From Streptomyces sp. NBC_00775 (GTDB taxonomy: Bacteria > Actinomycetota > Actinomycetes > Streptomycetales > Streptomycetaceae): 64,000 nt of DNA. Below are positions 7,992-16,174 of this stretch, in pieces (positions within the stretch are counted from its first letter, which is position 1; each line of letters starts with the position of its first letter). The DNA lies in the NCBI RefSeq assembly GCF_036347135.1, contig NZ_CP108938.1, forward strand, positions 1,674,001-1,738,000. The letters run 5' to 3'. The notes below the pieces were generated by a model. It searched no databases, had not been told where the DNA came from, and saw nothing but the letters and a program-made list of their open reading frames with translations. The translations under genes were made by a program, and so were the position numbers.

Positions 7992-8570
7992 CTAAGGCTC
8001 ACGTCCCAGCAGGCACAGCAGCTCGGTCTGAACATCGGCGCCGGGCGGCGGCTCCACCGGCGCGGCGAAGAGCCCGCTCTTCGCGAGGTCGGCGGCGTAC
8101 GGGGCGACCTCGCGGACCGTGAACTCCAGGAGGTCGCCCGGCAGCCGCTCGTCGGCGCCGATCGCCCGGGACAGATCCCAGGCGTGCACGGCCAGGTCGG
8201 TCACCAGCTGAGCGCAGTAGAAGGCGGCCGTGGTGTCGGCGTACGAGAGGTGGACGACGCGGTCGAGCGCGTCCGGCGCGGTGAAGGCGGCGCGGGAGGC
8301 ACGGGCCGACGCGTCCCAGGAAGCGGCCGGATCGGGGCCCACCACATCGCCGTCGAAGGTGTCGCCGATCGCCTCGACGGTGACTCCGTCGCGGACCAGC
8401 GGAGTCACCCACAACTGCTCGGAGACCAGATGGTTGACGAGGTCACGCACCGTCCAGTCGACGCAGGGCGTGGGAGCGTCCCACTGGTCGTCCCGGACCG
8501 CGTGGACGCGGTCGCCGAACAGGTCGAGGGCCTGCGCGTGCCGGGTGAGCAGCGGGTTTGTGGCGGTCAT
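7992..8570 (-). CDS. TIGR03086-type metal-binding protein (mycothiol maleylpyruvate isomerase-like fold)
   Basis: This 192-residue protein starts at ATG 8570, whose ATGA overlaps the stop of the upstream small gene. WDAPTPCVDWTVRDLVNHLVSEQLW and LVTDLAVHAWDLSRAIG are the hallmarks of the DinB-like / maleylpyruvate isomerase N-terminal family common in mycothiol-using actinobacteria. Histidines in VNHL and VHAWD are the usual metal ligands. No second domain is present. The actual reaction in this subfamily is not established; thiol-dependent chemistry is inference. It forms a two-gene unit with the DUF6158-like gene. Confidence 0.82.
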   Translation of the reverse strand: MTATNPLLTRHAQALDLFGDRVHAVRDDQWDAPTPCVDWTVRDLVNHLVSEQLWVTPLVRDGVTVEAIGDTFDGDVVGPDPAASWDASARASRAAFTAPDALDRVVHLSYADTTAAFYCAQLVTDLAVHAWDLSRAIGADERLPGDLLEFTVREVAPYAADLAKSGLFAAPVEPPPGADVQTELLCLLGREP

Positions 8571-8809
8571 GCCGACGGTGCCCCCGCCGGTCCCCGCTCC
8601 CGGGCTCCGTCCCTCGTACGGCCCGCGAGGATGGGGCGGCGCGGGTGGCGGCGCAGATACTCGCCCTCCAGCGTGGCCATGCGTTCGTTGTGGGTCCGCA
8701 GCGCGTCGTTCGAACCGTGGAGCAGCGTGTCGTGGCGTGTGCGGTGGATGGTCTCCAGCTCTTTCATCAGCTGCTGGTCGTCCAGCCGGCCCGGGTCGAC
8801 TCCGGTCAT
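8567..8809 (-). CDS. DUF6158-like small protein
   Basis: This 80-residue protein starts at ATG 8809. The core GRLDDQQLMKELETIHRTRH followed by DTLLHGSNDALRTH and LEGEYLRRHP matches small helical Streptomyces proteins labelled DUF6158. A longer start at GTG 8905 adds 32 basic residues and has a better Shine-Dalgarno (GGAGGGAGACAG just before it), so the true start is uncertain. The stop codon overlaps the start of the metal-binding protein gene, giving translational coupling. The role is unknown. Confidence 0.7.
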   Translation of the reverse strand: MTGVDPGRLDDQQLMKELETIHRTRHDTLLHGSNDALRTHNERMATLEGEYLRRHPRRPILAGRTRDGARERGPAGAPSA

Positions 8810-9022
8810 GGTGGCACCCCGCTCGTCGTGTCCTCGGTGCGGTCCGCGTACCCGCCCTGCAAGCAGTACCCCGAGCGGCGTCCGGGAGGGAGCCATGGAT
8901 CTCACCTGTCTCCCTCCACTCTACGAACATCCGGGGCCCCTGGCCTCCCTACGCGTCGACCCGTCCCGTCACAGACGTACGGCGGAGGAGCACCGGCCCG
9001 AAGGCCGCTGCACAGGACCTGG

Positions 9023-10642
9023 CTAACGGGCCCGTTCCACCCGGCGCTCGTCCCACACCGGCTCCTGGGTCTCACGTACGCGACCGTCGGAGCCAAAGAC
9101 CAGGTAGCGGTCGAAGGAGCGGGCGAACCAGCGGTCGTGGGTGACGGCGAGGACCGTGCCCTGGTATGCCTCCAGGCCCTCCTGGAGGGCCTCCGCGGAC
9201 TCCAGGTCGAGGTTGTCGGTCGGCTCGTCGAGGAGCAGGGCCGTGGACCCCTCCAGCTCCAGCAGGAGGATCTGGAAGCGGGCCTGCTGTCCGCCGGAGA
9301 GCTTCTCGAAGCGCTGCTCGGCCTGCGCGGTCAGCTCGTAGCGGCGCAGCCGGGACATGGCGGCGCCACGGTCCTGGGCGTGCTCGGTCCACAGGATGTC
9401 CAGGAGCGCGCGGCCCTGCAGCTCCGGATGGGCGTGCGTCTGCGCGAAGTGGCCGGGCACGACGCGGGCGCCGAGCTTCCACTCGCCCGTGTGCGCGACG
9501 GTGTCGCCGGCGAGCAGGCGCAGGAAGTGCGACTTGCCGGAGCCGTTGGAGCCGAGCACGGCGACCCGCTCGCCGTAGAAGACCTCCAGGTCGAACGGGT
9601 TCATGAGACCGGTCAGCTCCAGCCCCTTGCAGGTGATGGCCCGTACGCCGGTGCGCCCGCCGTGCAGCCGCATCTTGATGTCCTGCTCGCGCGGCGGCTC
9701 CGGAGGCGGTCCGGCCTCCTCGAACTTCCGCAGCCGGGTCTGCGCGGCCTGGTACCGGGACGCCAGCTCATGGCTGATGGAGGCTGCCTGCCGCAGATTC
9801 AGCACCAGCTTCTTCAGCTGCGCGTGCTTCTCGTCCCAGCGCCGGCGCAACTCCTCGAACCGCGCGAACCGCTCCCGCCGCGCCTCGTGGTACGTCGAGA
9901 AGCCGCCGCCGTGCACCCAGGCGTCGGCGCCCGCGGGACTGGGCTCGACGCTGACGATCTTCTCCGCGGCCCGGGCCAGCAGCTCCCGGTCGTGCGACAC
10001 GAAGAGAACGGTCTTGCGCGTCTCCTTGAGCCGCTCCTCCAGCCAGCGCTTCCCCGGTACGTCGAGGTAGTTGTCCGGCTCGTCGAGCAGCAGCACCTCG
10101 TCGGTGCCACGCAGCAGGGCCTCCAGCACGAGCCGCTTCTGCTCGCCTCCGGACAGCGTCCGCACCAGCCGCCACTGCGCCTTGTCGTACGGGACGCCGA
10201 GCGCGGCCATCGTGCAGATGTCCCAGAGCGTCTCGGACTCGTAGCCCCGCACCTCGGCCCAGTCGGACAGCGCCTGCGCGTACCGCAGCTGCGCGGCCTC
10301 GTCGTCCACGGTCATGATCCCGTGCTCGGCGGCGTCCACGGCCTTCGCGGCCTCCCGGATCCGGGGCGGCGCCACGGAGACCAGCAGCTCCCGTACGGTC
10401 GTCTCGTCCCGCACAGACCCCACGAACTGCCGCATCACGCCCAGCCCGCCCGTGACGGTGACGGTCCCCCCGTGGGGCTTCAGCTCCCCCGAGATCAGCC
10501 GCAGCAGCGTCGTCTTACCGGCTCCGTTGGGCCCCACGAGGGCCACGACGGCCCCTTCCCCCACCCGAAACGACACATCGCCGAGCAGCGCCCTCCCATC
10601 GGGAAGGTAGTACTCAAGATGTGCGGCTTCGAGATGTCCCAT
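9023..10642 (-). CDS. ABC-F family ATPase
   Basis: This 539-residue protein has two nucleotide-binding domains and no membrane segment, as in ABC-F translation factors and resistance proteins. Domain 1 carries Walker A GPNGAGKTT (about 37), signature LSGGEQKR (about 165) and Walker B VLLLDEPDNYLD. Domain 2 has GSNGSGKSH, LSGGQQAR and ALLLDEPTDNLD. The inter-domain linker (about 245-320) is Arg/Glu-rich and predicted helical, as expected for the P-site tRNA interaction motif. ABC-F proteins act at the ribosomal E site or protect against antibiotics. Nothing nearby points to a resistance role. It stands alone, with a repeat-rich region upstream. Confidence 0.9.
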   Translation of the reverse strand: MGHLEAAHLEYYLPDGRALLGDVSFRVGEGAVVALVGPNGAGKTTLLRLISGELKPHGGTVTVTGGLGVMRQFVGSVRDETTVRELLVSVAPPRIREAAKAVDAAEHGIMTVDDEAAQLRYAQALSDWAEVRGYESETLWDICTMAALGVPYDKAQWRLVRTLSGGEQKRLVLEALLRGTDEVLLLDEPDNYLDVPGKRWLEERLKETRKTVLFVSHDRELLARAAEKIVSVEPSPAGADAWVHGGGFSTYHEARRERFARFEELRRRWDEKHAQLKKLVLNLRQAASISHELASRYQAAQTRLRKFEEAGPPPEPPREQDIKMRLHGGRTGVRAITCKGLELTGLMNPFDLEVFYGERVAVLGSNGSGKSHFLRLLAGDTVAHTGEWKLGARVVPGHFAQTHAHPELQGRALLDILWTEHAQDRGAAMSRLRRYELTAQAEQRFEKLSGGQQARFQILLLELEGSTALLLDEPTDNLDLESAEALQEGLEAYQGTVLAVTHDRWFARSFDRYLVFGSDGRVRETQEPVWDERRVERAR

Positions 10643-11039
10643 GGGGAGGCATTCTCCGGGGAGCCGGGGGCACGGGGCAAACGCGTATTCGCCTGGGGGC
10701 TGCGCCCCCAGACCCCCCTGAAAGATTGCGCCGTTCCCCGCGCCCCTGAAGAGAGTCGTCTGCGGGACGGTGGGGGCTGGTCGCGCAGTTCCCCGCGCCC
10801 CTAAACAACCGGCGGCCCGCCCCAGGTGCCTTTAAGGGGCGCGGGGAACTGCGCGAGCAACCCCCACCGGCCCGCACCGGACACAGAACCCCCGGGGGCA
10901 GGCATTCGAGGGTCAAGTCACCGAAGCGGAGGGCGAAGTGGCACTTCAAGCGCGTCCATATCGCAAGACACAGGTCTCACTATTCGACATGCGAGCGTAC
11001 GGTGATGGGTAACCGACACCGGCGAGAAGGGGAACGGTC
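10643..11039. other. 397-base divergent intergenic region
   Basis: No gene is visible. The left half is filled by dispersed hairpin repeats (10693-10893). The right 140 bases carry the promoter region for the methyltransferase. Just before its start is GAGAAGGGGAACGGTC, a plausible ribosome binding site. The ABC-F gene reads away to the left, so its promoter must lie between about 10643 and the repeats. Confidence 0.6.
10694..10893. repeat. Streptomyces-type dispersed intergenic repeat, copy 2 (compound)
   Basis: It contains a hairpin CTGGGGGC-TGC-GCCCCCAG at 10693-10711. A 20-bp inverted pair of the GGGGCGCGGGGAACTGCGC core follows at 10783-10802 and 10835-10854, 32 bases apart. A third partial core lies at about 10732-10746. 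Unlike the other copies it sits between divergent genes. Confidence 0.75.
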
Positions 11040-11861
11040 ATGTCGAAGTCGCAGGAGACCGCCGTCTACACACACGGCCACCACGAGTCCGTGCTGCGCT
11101 CACACACCTGGCGCACCGCCGCCAACTCGGCGGCATACCTGCTCGACTCGCTGAAGCCCCACATGAAGATCCTGGACATCGGCTGCGGCCCGGGCACCAT
11201 CACCGCCGACCTGGCGGAACTGGTCCCCGACGGACACGTCACGGGCGTCGACCACGCACCGGCGATCCTGGACCAGGCCCGGACCGCGGCAGCCGAACGC
11301 GGCCTGGACAACATCGAGTTCGCCGTCGCGGACATCCACGCGCTGGAGTACCCGGACGACACCTTCTGCGTGGTCCACGCCCACCAGGTACTGCAGCACG
11401 TGGGCGACCCGGTGCAGGCGCTGCGCGAGATGTACCGGGTGACCAAGCCGGGCGGGTTCATCGCCGTCCGCGATGGGGACTACTCGGCCATGACCTGGTA
11501 CCCGCAGTCGCAGGGCATGACCGACTGGCAGGACCTGTACCTGCGGGTCGCCCGCGCCAACGGCGGCGAGCCGGACGCGGGCCGCCGTCTCAAGTCGTGG
11601 GCACTGCCGGCCGGCATCCGGGACATCACAGCCACCTCAAGCACCTGGACCTTCGCAGCCGAGGACGAGCGCGACTGGTGGAGCGGCCTGTGGGCGGACC
11701 GCACCCTGGCGTCGGCGTACGCGGAACGCGCCACGGAGGGTGGTCACGCGACCACGGAGCAGCTGCGTGCGGTGTCGGACGCCTGGCGGGAGTGGGGTCG
11801 GCAGGAGGACGCCTGGTTCTCGGTCCTGCACGGAGAGATCCTCTGCCGCAAGGAAGTCTGA
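11040..11861 (+). CDS. Class I SAM-dependent methyltransferase
   Basis: This 273-residue protein starts at ATG 11040. Motif I is ILDIGCGPGTITADLAEL (about 43-60), followed by GVDHAPAILDQART (motif II), FAVADIHALEYPDDTF and VVHAHQVLQHVGDPVQALREM, then VTKPGGFIAVRDGDY. These are UbiE/Methyltransf_11-type features with an intact SAM pocket. The C-terminal 100 residues would supply substrate recognition and are not diagnostic. It is cytosolic. It is followed after 58 bases by a small VOC gene on the same strand, so the two may be co-transcribed. Substrate unknown. Confidence 0.88.
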   Translation: MSKSQETAVYTHGHHESVLRSHTWRTAANSAAYLLDSLKPHMKILDIGCGPGTITADLAELVPDGHVTGVDHAPAILDQARTAAAERGLDNIEFAVADIHALEYPDDTFCVVHAHQVLQHVGDPVQALREMYRVTKPGGFIAVRDGDYSAMTWYPQSQGMTDWQDLYLRVARANGGEPDAGRRLKSWALPAGIRDITATSSTWTFAAEDERDWWSGLWADRTLASAYAERATEGGHATTEQLRAVSDAWREWGRQEDAWFSVLHGEILCRKEV

Positions 11862-11919
11862 CGGACCCGTCCGAGCGAAGCGATCTCCTCCCCCGCACGG
11901 CCCAACTAGGCTTCTGCGT

Positions 11920-12273
11920 ATGGAGATTCTGGGAGCCACGCTGCGTATCTGCGTCGACGACCTGGAGGCCTCGGTCCCCTTCTACGAGAGACTGACCGGC
12001 GGGCGTGCCCTCCGCTTCGAACGTGGTGGCGTCTCGGTCGCCGCGGTCGGCTTCTTCCTGCTGATGAGCGGGCCTGAGGCCGAGCTGGACATTCTCCGCA
12101 AGGTCGCCGCCACCATCGCCGTCAAGGATGTCGACGAAGCCCATCGCGTTCTCAGCGAATCGGGGGCCCGCATCCTGGCGGGGCCGGTGGCGACGCCGGT
12201 GGGGCGCAATCTGATCGTGATGCATCCGGACGGGGCGGTGTTCGAGTACGTCGACCGCCAGGCCACGCAGTAG
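11920..12273 (+). CDS. VOC / glyoxalase-fold protein
   Basis: This 117-residue protein starts at ATG 11920; the longer open frame upstream overlaps the methyltransferase. The N-terminal ATLRICVDDLEASVPFYERLTG and the C-terminal GRNLIVMHPDGAVFEYVDR are the paired beta-alpha-beta motifs of the vicinal-oxygen-chelate superfamily. The expected metal His in the first motif is replaced (LRICV), so it may be a binding or resistance protein rather than a metal-dependent lyase. It follows the methyltransferase closely and ends at a large hairpin repeat. Confidence 0.82.
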   Translation: MEILGATLRICVDDLEASVPFYERLTGGRALRFERGGVSVAAVGFFLLMSGPEAELDILRKVAATIAVKDVDEAHRVLSESGARILAGPVATPVGRNLIVMHPDGAVFEYVDRQATQ

Positions 12274-12317
12274 CCAACGCGGTTCTTCGCCCCCGCCGCC
12301 CCTACCCGTCCCATCCT

Positions 12318-12525
12318 TCTGGGGCTCCGCCCCAGACCCCGTTCGGTTGTGTGTCGGCTGCGGGCCGGTGGGGGCCGTTCGCGCAGTTCCCCGCGCCCCT
12401 GAAGGCGCGGGGCTTGTCGCGCAGTTCCCCGCGTCCCTTAAGGGGCGCGGGGAACTGCGCAATCTTTTAGGGGGGTCTGGGGGCGCAGCCCCCAGGGATG
12501 GGACGGGTAGGGGCGGCGGGGGCGA
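12318..12525. repeat. Streptomyces-type dispersed intergenic repeat, copy 3
   Basis: This compound element lies between two convergent genes. It has CTGGGGC-TCC-GCCCCAG at 12319-12335, two copies of the GCGCAGTTCCCCGCG core, and a terminal CTGGGGGC-GCA-GCCCCCAG at 12477-12495. The last 80 bases (from about 12446) closely match the end of copy 4 at 46352-46432, including GGGATGGGACGGGTAGGGGC. Confidence 0.8.
12419..12460. terminator. Near-perfect 42-base palindrome, likely bidirectional terminator
   Basis: Fifteen-base arms GCGCAGTTCCCCGCG (12419-12433) and CGCGGGGAACTGCGC (12446-12460) flank CCCTTAAGGG, itself a palindrome. The right side continues AATCTTTTAG. It is placed between the VOC gene (plus) and the DUF5107 gene (minus), so it can serve both. 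Confidence 0.7.
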
Positions 12526-12539
12526 GGAAACCCCCGCGT

Positions 12540-14513
12540 TCACTCACGCGGCGGCCGCATCCGGAACTCGTACCGCTCCGGCAGCGGCTCATCCGTAACC
12601 CGGGCCCACAGCTCGGAAATCACCTCGGCCCCCTCCCTCAGATCCGCAACCTCGAACCCCGCATCGAAGACAGCCCGCGCCACCCCCACCTCCCCCTCCG
12701 CCACCAACAACTGCGCCTCGATCAACCGAAATCGCCCCCGCCCGCGCGTAGCGGGCCGCAACCGCTCCCACACAGCCCGCGCATCCCCCACCCGCCGCAC
12801 AGCAAGCAGCGCCCCGATCGCCTCACGCCCCAGCGCCGCCGTAGCCGCGGTCCACACCACACCGTCATCCCGCCGCTCCCGGCACAGATCGTCGAACGCC
12901 TCGGCGTACCGGTCGGCGGCCCGCTCCCGATGGCCCGCCTCCTGGTCGGCGACGGCGAGACAGCGGAGCAACGGCCAGAGGGACGGGGCGAGTTCGAGCG
13001 CTCGCTCCCAGCTCCGTACGGCCTGCGCCAGATCACCCGCGTGCCACTGGGCCACTCCGAGGTGGTACTCGGCGAGCGGTGCGGCGGGCGCGGTCTCCAG
13101 CATGTCGCGCCAGTGCGAGGCGACCAGGGTCTCACCGGGCGGCCCGACCCGCCGAGGCTCCGGAAACGCACCCGACCGCAGCAGCTCATGCCACGGCGCC
13201 TGCGCCTCACCGAGGGTGGACTCGTCGAAGGGCGTACCCGGCAACTTGTAGGAGGCGCGCAGCACTTCGAGCGCGCCCCAGCCGGATCCGACGGCGAGCA
13301 CCTCACCGGGCTCGGTGTCGGCGTACGGCACCCAGGCGGCGTACGCGGCGTCGACGTCACTCCGGGGCAGGGCGACCTGGAGCCGGTCCTCGACCTCGGC
13401 CCGCGCCGCCTCCCAGTCCGCGCCGTGAACCGCCGCCGCGTTCCCGGTCAACGGCCCGTACGCCTCAAGCCAGGACACCTCGCTCTCCGCGTCCAGCCGC
13501 ACATGTTCGAGCTGGGTGCGCGCGAGCCCGGCCTGGATCTCGCAGTATCCGCCGGTTCCCGGCTCGGTCAGCCACTCCTGCCAGCGCCGTCCTCCAGGGC
13601 CTGAGCCCCAGACGAACAGCTTGCGCCCACGCAGCACATCGGTGGACGTCTGCACGAGCCCGTCGCCCGCGTCGTCGAGCGCGGCGATCCAGCGCCGCCG
13701 CCCGTCGGGCACCTCGTAGAAGTAGTCGGCGGGGAAGGTGCTGTTCAGGGGGTACGTCCGGTCGACTTCCTCGTACGACGGCACGGGCACGCGGCGCAGT
13801 CGGCGCTCATAACCGAAGTGCCAGGCCTCCTCGGCCGGTGCCAGCACTCTGCGCTCCTCGGGCACCGCGATGTTGGACCACCAGTACACGGGCGCGGGCT
13901 TCTCGTGCGGGTTGCGGACGCGTACGCCGACGTACAGGAAGTCGGAGCCGTCCGGCAGCCACAGGTCGACCTGGAAGGGGAGGTCGCGCAGCCGCTCCCA
14001 CTCCCAGAGGCGGAGCATCTCGCCGCCGTCGGGGGCGGGGACGCGGGCGGCGTGGACGGGCGAGCAGGACAGGGTGGTGTGGCCCGTCGCGCCGATGTTC
14101 CACTCGATGCCGCCGGAGAACCAGGCGCCGTTGAGGGCGAAGCAGGCGGGCTGCAACACCGGGTTGCGGTAGAGGAGTTCGCGCTGCGAGGGCTTGTGGA
14201 AGAGGGAGACGACACGGCCTCCGTAGCCGGGCAGCACGGTGGCCCGGAGCCGGTCGTTCTCGATCACGATCGCATCGGTCTCGCGGGGCGCCCGCTGTCT
14301 GTCGTACCCGTCGCGGATGCGCTCCGGCAGGACACTGCGCAGCGGCTCGTACCCGATCTGCCGGGCCATGTCGCCGGGCAGGCCCTCGCGGTCGCGTTCA
14401 TCGATGCGATGCGTCTCGTCGAGGGGCCGCAGCGGCGGCAACGGGTTGTTCGGACCCAACTCGGCGGCGGGAAGCGTCAGTACGTCACGTCGGATCGTCG
14501 TCACGACGACCAT
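12540..14513 (-). CDS. DUF5107 domain protein with C-terminal TPR region
   Basis: This 657-residue protein starts at ATG 14513. Residues about 60-350 match the DUF5107 pattern: ENDRLRATVLPGYGGRVVSLFHK, ELLYRNPVLQPACFALNGAWFSGGIEWNIG, a WEWERLRDLPFQVD segment and VYWWSNIAVPE. This is a galactose-mutarotase-like beta-sandwich probably binding carbohydrate. Residues about 440-640 are helical repeats (PLAEYHLGVAQWHAGDLAQA, RSWERALELAPSLWPLLRCL) typical of TPRs. There is no signal peptide. The family is generally linked to sugar metabolism, but nothing nearby confirms a substrate. It converges on the VOC gene across the repeat at 12318-12525. Confidence 0.85.
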   Translation of the reverse strand: MVVVTTIRRDVLTLPAAELGPNNPLPPLRPLDETHRIDERDREGLPGDMARQIGYEPLRSVLPERIRDGYDRQRAPRETDAIVIENDRLRATVLPGYGGRVVSLFHKPSQRELLYRNPVLQPACFALNGAWFSGGIEWNIGATGHTTLSCSPVHAARVPAPDGGEMLRLWEWERLRDLPFQVDLWLPDGSDFLYVGVRVRNPHEKPAPVYWWSNIAVPEERRVLAPAEEAWHFGYERRLRRVPVPSYEEVDRTYPLNSTFPADYFYEVPDGRRRWIAALDDAGDGLVQTSTDVLRGRKLFVWGSGPGGRRWQEWLTEPGTGGYCEIQAGLARTQLEHVRLDAESEVSWLEAYGPLTGNAAAVHGADWEAARAEVEDRLQVALPRSDVDAAYAAWVPYADTEPGEVLAVGSGWGALEVLRASYKLPGTPFDESTLGEAQAPWHELLRSGAFPEPRRVGPPGETLVASHWRDMLETAPAAPLAEYHLGVAQWHAGDLAQAVRSWERALELAPSLWPLLRCLAVADQEAGHRERAADRYAEAFDDLCRERRDDGVVWTAATAALGREAIGALLAVRRVGDARAVWERLRPATRGRGRFRLIEAQLLVAEGEVGVARAVFDAGFEVADLREGAEVISELWARVTDEPLPERYEFRMRPPRE

Positions 14514-14559
14514 GGAACATGGCCATCGAGGAGCTGACCAGGGTCTCCGCTCGTCAGGA

Positions 14560-14612
14560 TCCGGTCAGGATTCCGCAAAGCCGAAGACGGCGAGGTCCGG
14601 TCAGGACTCCGC
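14560..14612. repeat. 17-bp direct repeat at the end of the arginase-fold gene
   Basis: TCCGGTCAGGATTCCGC (14560-14576) and TCCGGTCAGGACTCCGC (14596-14612) match at 16 of 17 positions, 36 bases apart. The second copy spans the stop codon of the arginase-fold gene, so the first is a duplicated copy of its last codons. Confidence 0.7.
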
Positions 14613-15497
14613 GAGGGCGGCGACGACCAGGTCCGCGAGCAGCGCGCCCGCCGTGCCCTCCGGGTCCAGATCGGGGTCGTAGATGGTGATGTTGAGTCCG
14701 ACGCAGTGCGGGGAGCGCACCAACGGGCGCAGCAGCGCGAGGAGTTCGTCGGGGAGCAGTCCGTCGGGGTCCGGGCTGTCGACGGCGGGCATCACGGACG
14801 GGTCGAGACAGTCGGCGTCGAGGTGGACCCAGAAGCCCTCCAGGTGCGGGAGTTCGAGGGTCCCCACGGTGGCCCGCGCGATCGCCTCCGCGCCCCACTC
14901 GCGCAGTTCGCCGACGGTCACCGTAGGGATCTTCAGCGCGGCGAGCTCGTCCCGCTCGGTGTCGTAGTCGCGGATGCCGAAGAGGCGTACGTCCTCGTCC
15001 TGCAGATAGGGCTTCAGCCCTTCGAGGTTGGTGAGGTCGTCCTGTCCGCGGCCGGTCGCGAGGGCGAGTTCCTCGCCACCGGCGGCGCCGATCCGGTCCG
15101 AGTTGCCGGGGTGGCGGAAGTCGGCCGACCCGTCGACGGCGGCGAGCCCGAACCGGCCGATGCGGCGCAGCGCGAGCGAGGCGCCGAGTTGGATGGAGCA
15201 GTCGCCGCCGAGGACGACGGGCAGGTCACCGGCGCGGACGTGGTGCTCGATACGGTCGGCGAGTTTGCGGGTGTACGTGGCGATGGCGGCCGCGTTGAAG
15301 ACCCCGTCGCCCTCCTGCCAGTCGCCCCGGTCGTAGCGCGGCGGCACGACCACTCCGCCTTCCAGGGCGCCGAGCCTCTGCACGATCCGCTGTTCTCGCA
15401 GCGCGCCGGCGAGCTTGTAGCAGCCGGGGACGGTGCCGGGCGCGGGCGGGCGCAGGCCCAGGTTGGAGGGGGCGTCCAGCACCACGATGTTCCGCAT
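14601..15497 (-). CDS. Arginase/agmatinase-fold protein with substituted metal ligands
   Basis: This 298-residue protein starts at ATG 15497, with GAGG seven bases upstream. The ureohydrolase fold is clear: LPVVLGGDCSIQLGASLALRR, LAAVDGSADFRHPGN, FWVHLDADCLDPSVMPAVDSP and a C-terminal VGLNITIYDPDLDP. In arginases the manganese ligands are His in GGDH, Asp-His-Asp in DAHAD, and two Asp in DVD. Here these read GGDC, DGSAD and DAD, so both histidine ligands are replaced (Cys and Ser) while the four Asp remain. Activity may use a different metal or be lost. It follows the GNAT gene and an 8-bp tandem array on the same strand. Confidence 0.82.
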   Translation of the reverse strand: MRNIVVLDAPSNLGLRPPAPGTVPGCYKLAGALREQRIVQRLGALEGGVVVPPRYDRGDWQEGDGVFNAAAIATYTRKLADRIEHHVRAGDLPVVLGGDCSIQLGASLALRRIGRFGLAAVDGSADFRHPGNSDRIGAAGGEELALATGRGQDDLTNLEGLKPYLQDEDVRLFGIRDYDTERDELAALKIPTVTVGELREWGAEAIARATVGTLELPHLEGFWVHLDADCLDPSVMPAVDSPDPDGLLPDELLALLRPLVRSPHCVGLNITIYDPDLDPEGTAGALLADLVVAALAES

Positions 15498-15553
15498 GGG
15501 TTCATCCTCACCCACGAGGAGGCCGACGGGAAGGGCCTTCCAGTGGGACCGGT

Positions 15554-15601
15554 TGGCCGGGTGGCCGGGTGGCCGGTTGGCCGGGTGGCCGGTTGGCCGG
15601 T
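15554..15601. repeat. Six perfect-phase copies of the 8-bp unit TGGCCGG(G/T)
   Basis: Units start at 15554, 15562, 15570, 15578, 15586 and 15594; only the last base varies. The array lies between the GNAT stop (15601-15603, just touched by the last unit) and the arginase-fold start (15497), 56 bases from it. It is a simple-sequence tract likely to vary in copy number. Confidence 0.9.
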
Positions 15602-16149
15602 CAGCCGTTGCGGACCATCTCCGCCGTGATCGCCCACCGCTCGTGGTCCCGCCAGGCCCCGTCGATATATATGAAGTCCGGCGAGAAGCCCTCAAGGCGG
15701 AAGCCGCAGCGCCGGGCGAGCGCGAGGGAGGCGGCGTTCCCCGGCTGTGCGTTGATTTCGAGGCGGTGCAGCCCCATCGTGGTGAAGGCGTACCGCACGA
15801 CGAGCCCGAGCCCCTCGGCCATCAGCCCGCGTCCGGCGGCGTGCGCGAAGGCGCCGTATCCCAGTGCCCCGCAGAGGAAGCCGCCCGCGACGATGTTGTT
15901 GATGTTGATGAACCCGGCGATGCCTCCGCCGTCCCGTTCGCAGACGAGGAACCCGGCCTTGGTCGGATCCTGGATGAGCCGGCCCGCGTACGCGGCATAG
16001 GCGTCGGCGCTGCCGGGCGGAAAGAGCCACGGCTGGTGCAGATCCTTGCTCTCGCGGGCCCGCGCGGTGAACTCGGCACCGTCCTCGTGGGTGAAGTGCC
16101 GTATACCGACACGAGGGCCTTCGGCGAGGTAACCGGCATTCTCAGACAT
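15601..16149 (-). CDS. GNAT acetyltransferase, RimJ/RimL-like
   Basis: This 182-residue protein starts at ATG 16149. VGIRHFTHEDGAEFTARARESKDLHQPWL at the N-terminus, FINI and GALGYGAFAHAAGRGLMAEGL (acetyl-CoA loop region), then LHRLEINAQPGNAASLALARRCGFRLEGF are characteristic of the RimJ/RimL branch that acetylates N-terminal amines of proteins or small amines. The catalytic domain is complete and the substrate unknown. The LapA-like gene is 25 bases upstream and the arginase-fold gene downstream, all on the minus strand, so a three-gene transcript is possible. Confidence 0.88.
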   Translation of the reverse strand: MSENAGYLAEGPRVGIRHFTHEDGAEFTARARESKDLHQPWLFPPGSADAYAAYAGRLIQDPTKAGFLVCERDGGGIAGFININNIVAGGFLCGALGYGAFAHAAGRGLMAEGLGLVVRYAFTTMGLHRLEINAQPGNAASLALARRCGFRLEGFSPDFIYIDGAWRDHERWAITAEMVRNG

Positions 16150-16174
16150 CCCGTCACCCTACGCGAACGCGTCT

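Noticed and set aside
8558..10804. A plus-strand open frame of 748 codons
   Set aside because: It is antisense to the ABC-F gene, whose Walker and signature motifs are on the minus strand; the composition is low-complexity.
15554..15601. CRISPR-like array
   Set aside because: The units are 8 bp and contiguous, with no spacers, and there are no cas genes in the window.
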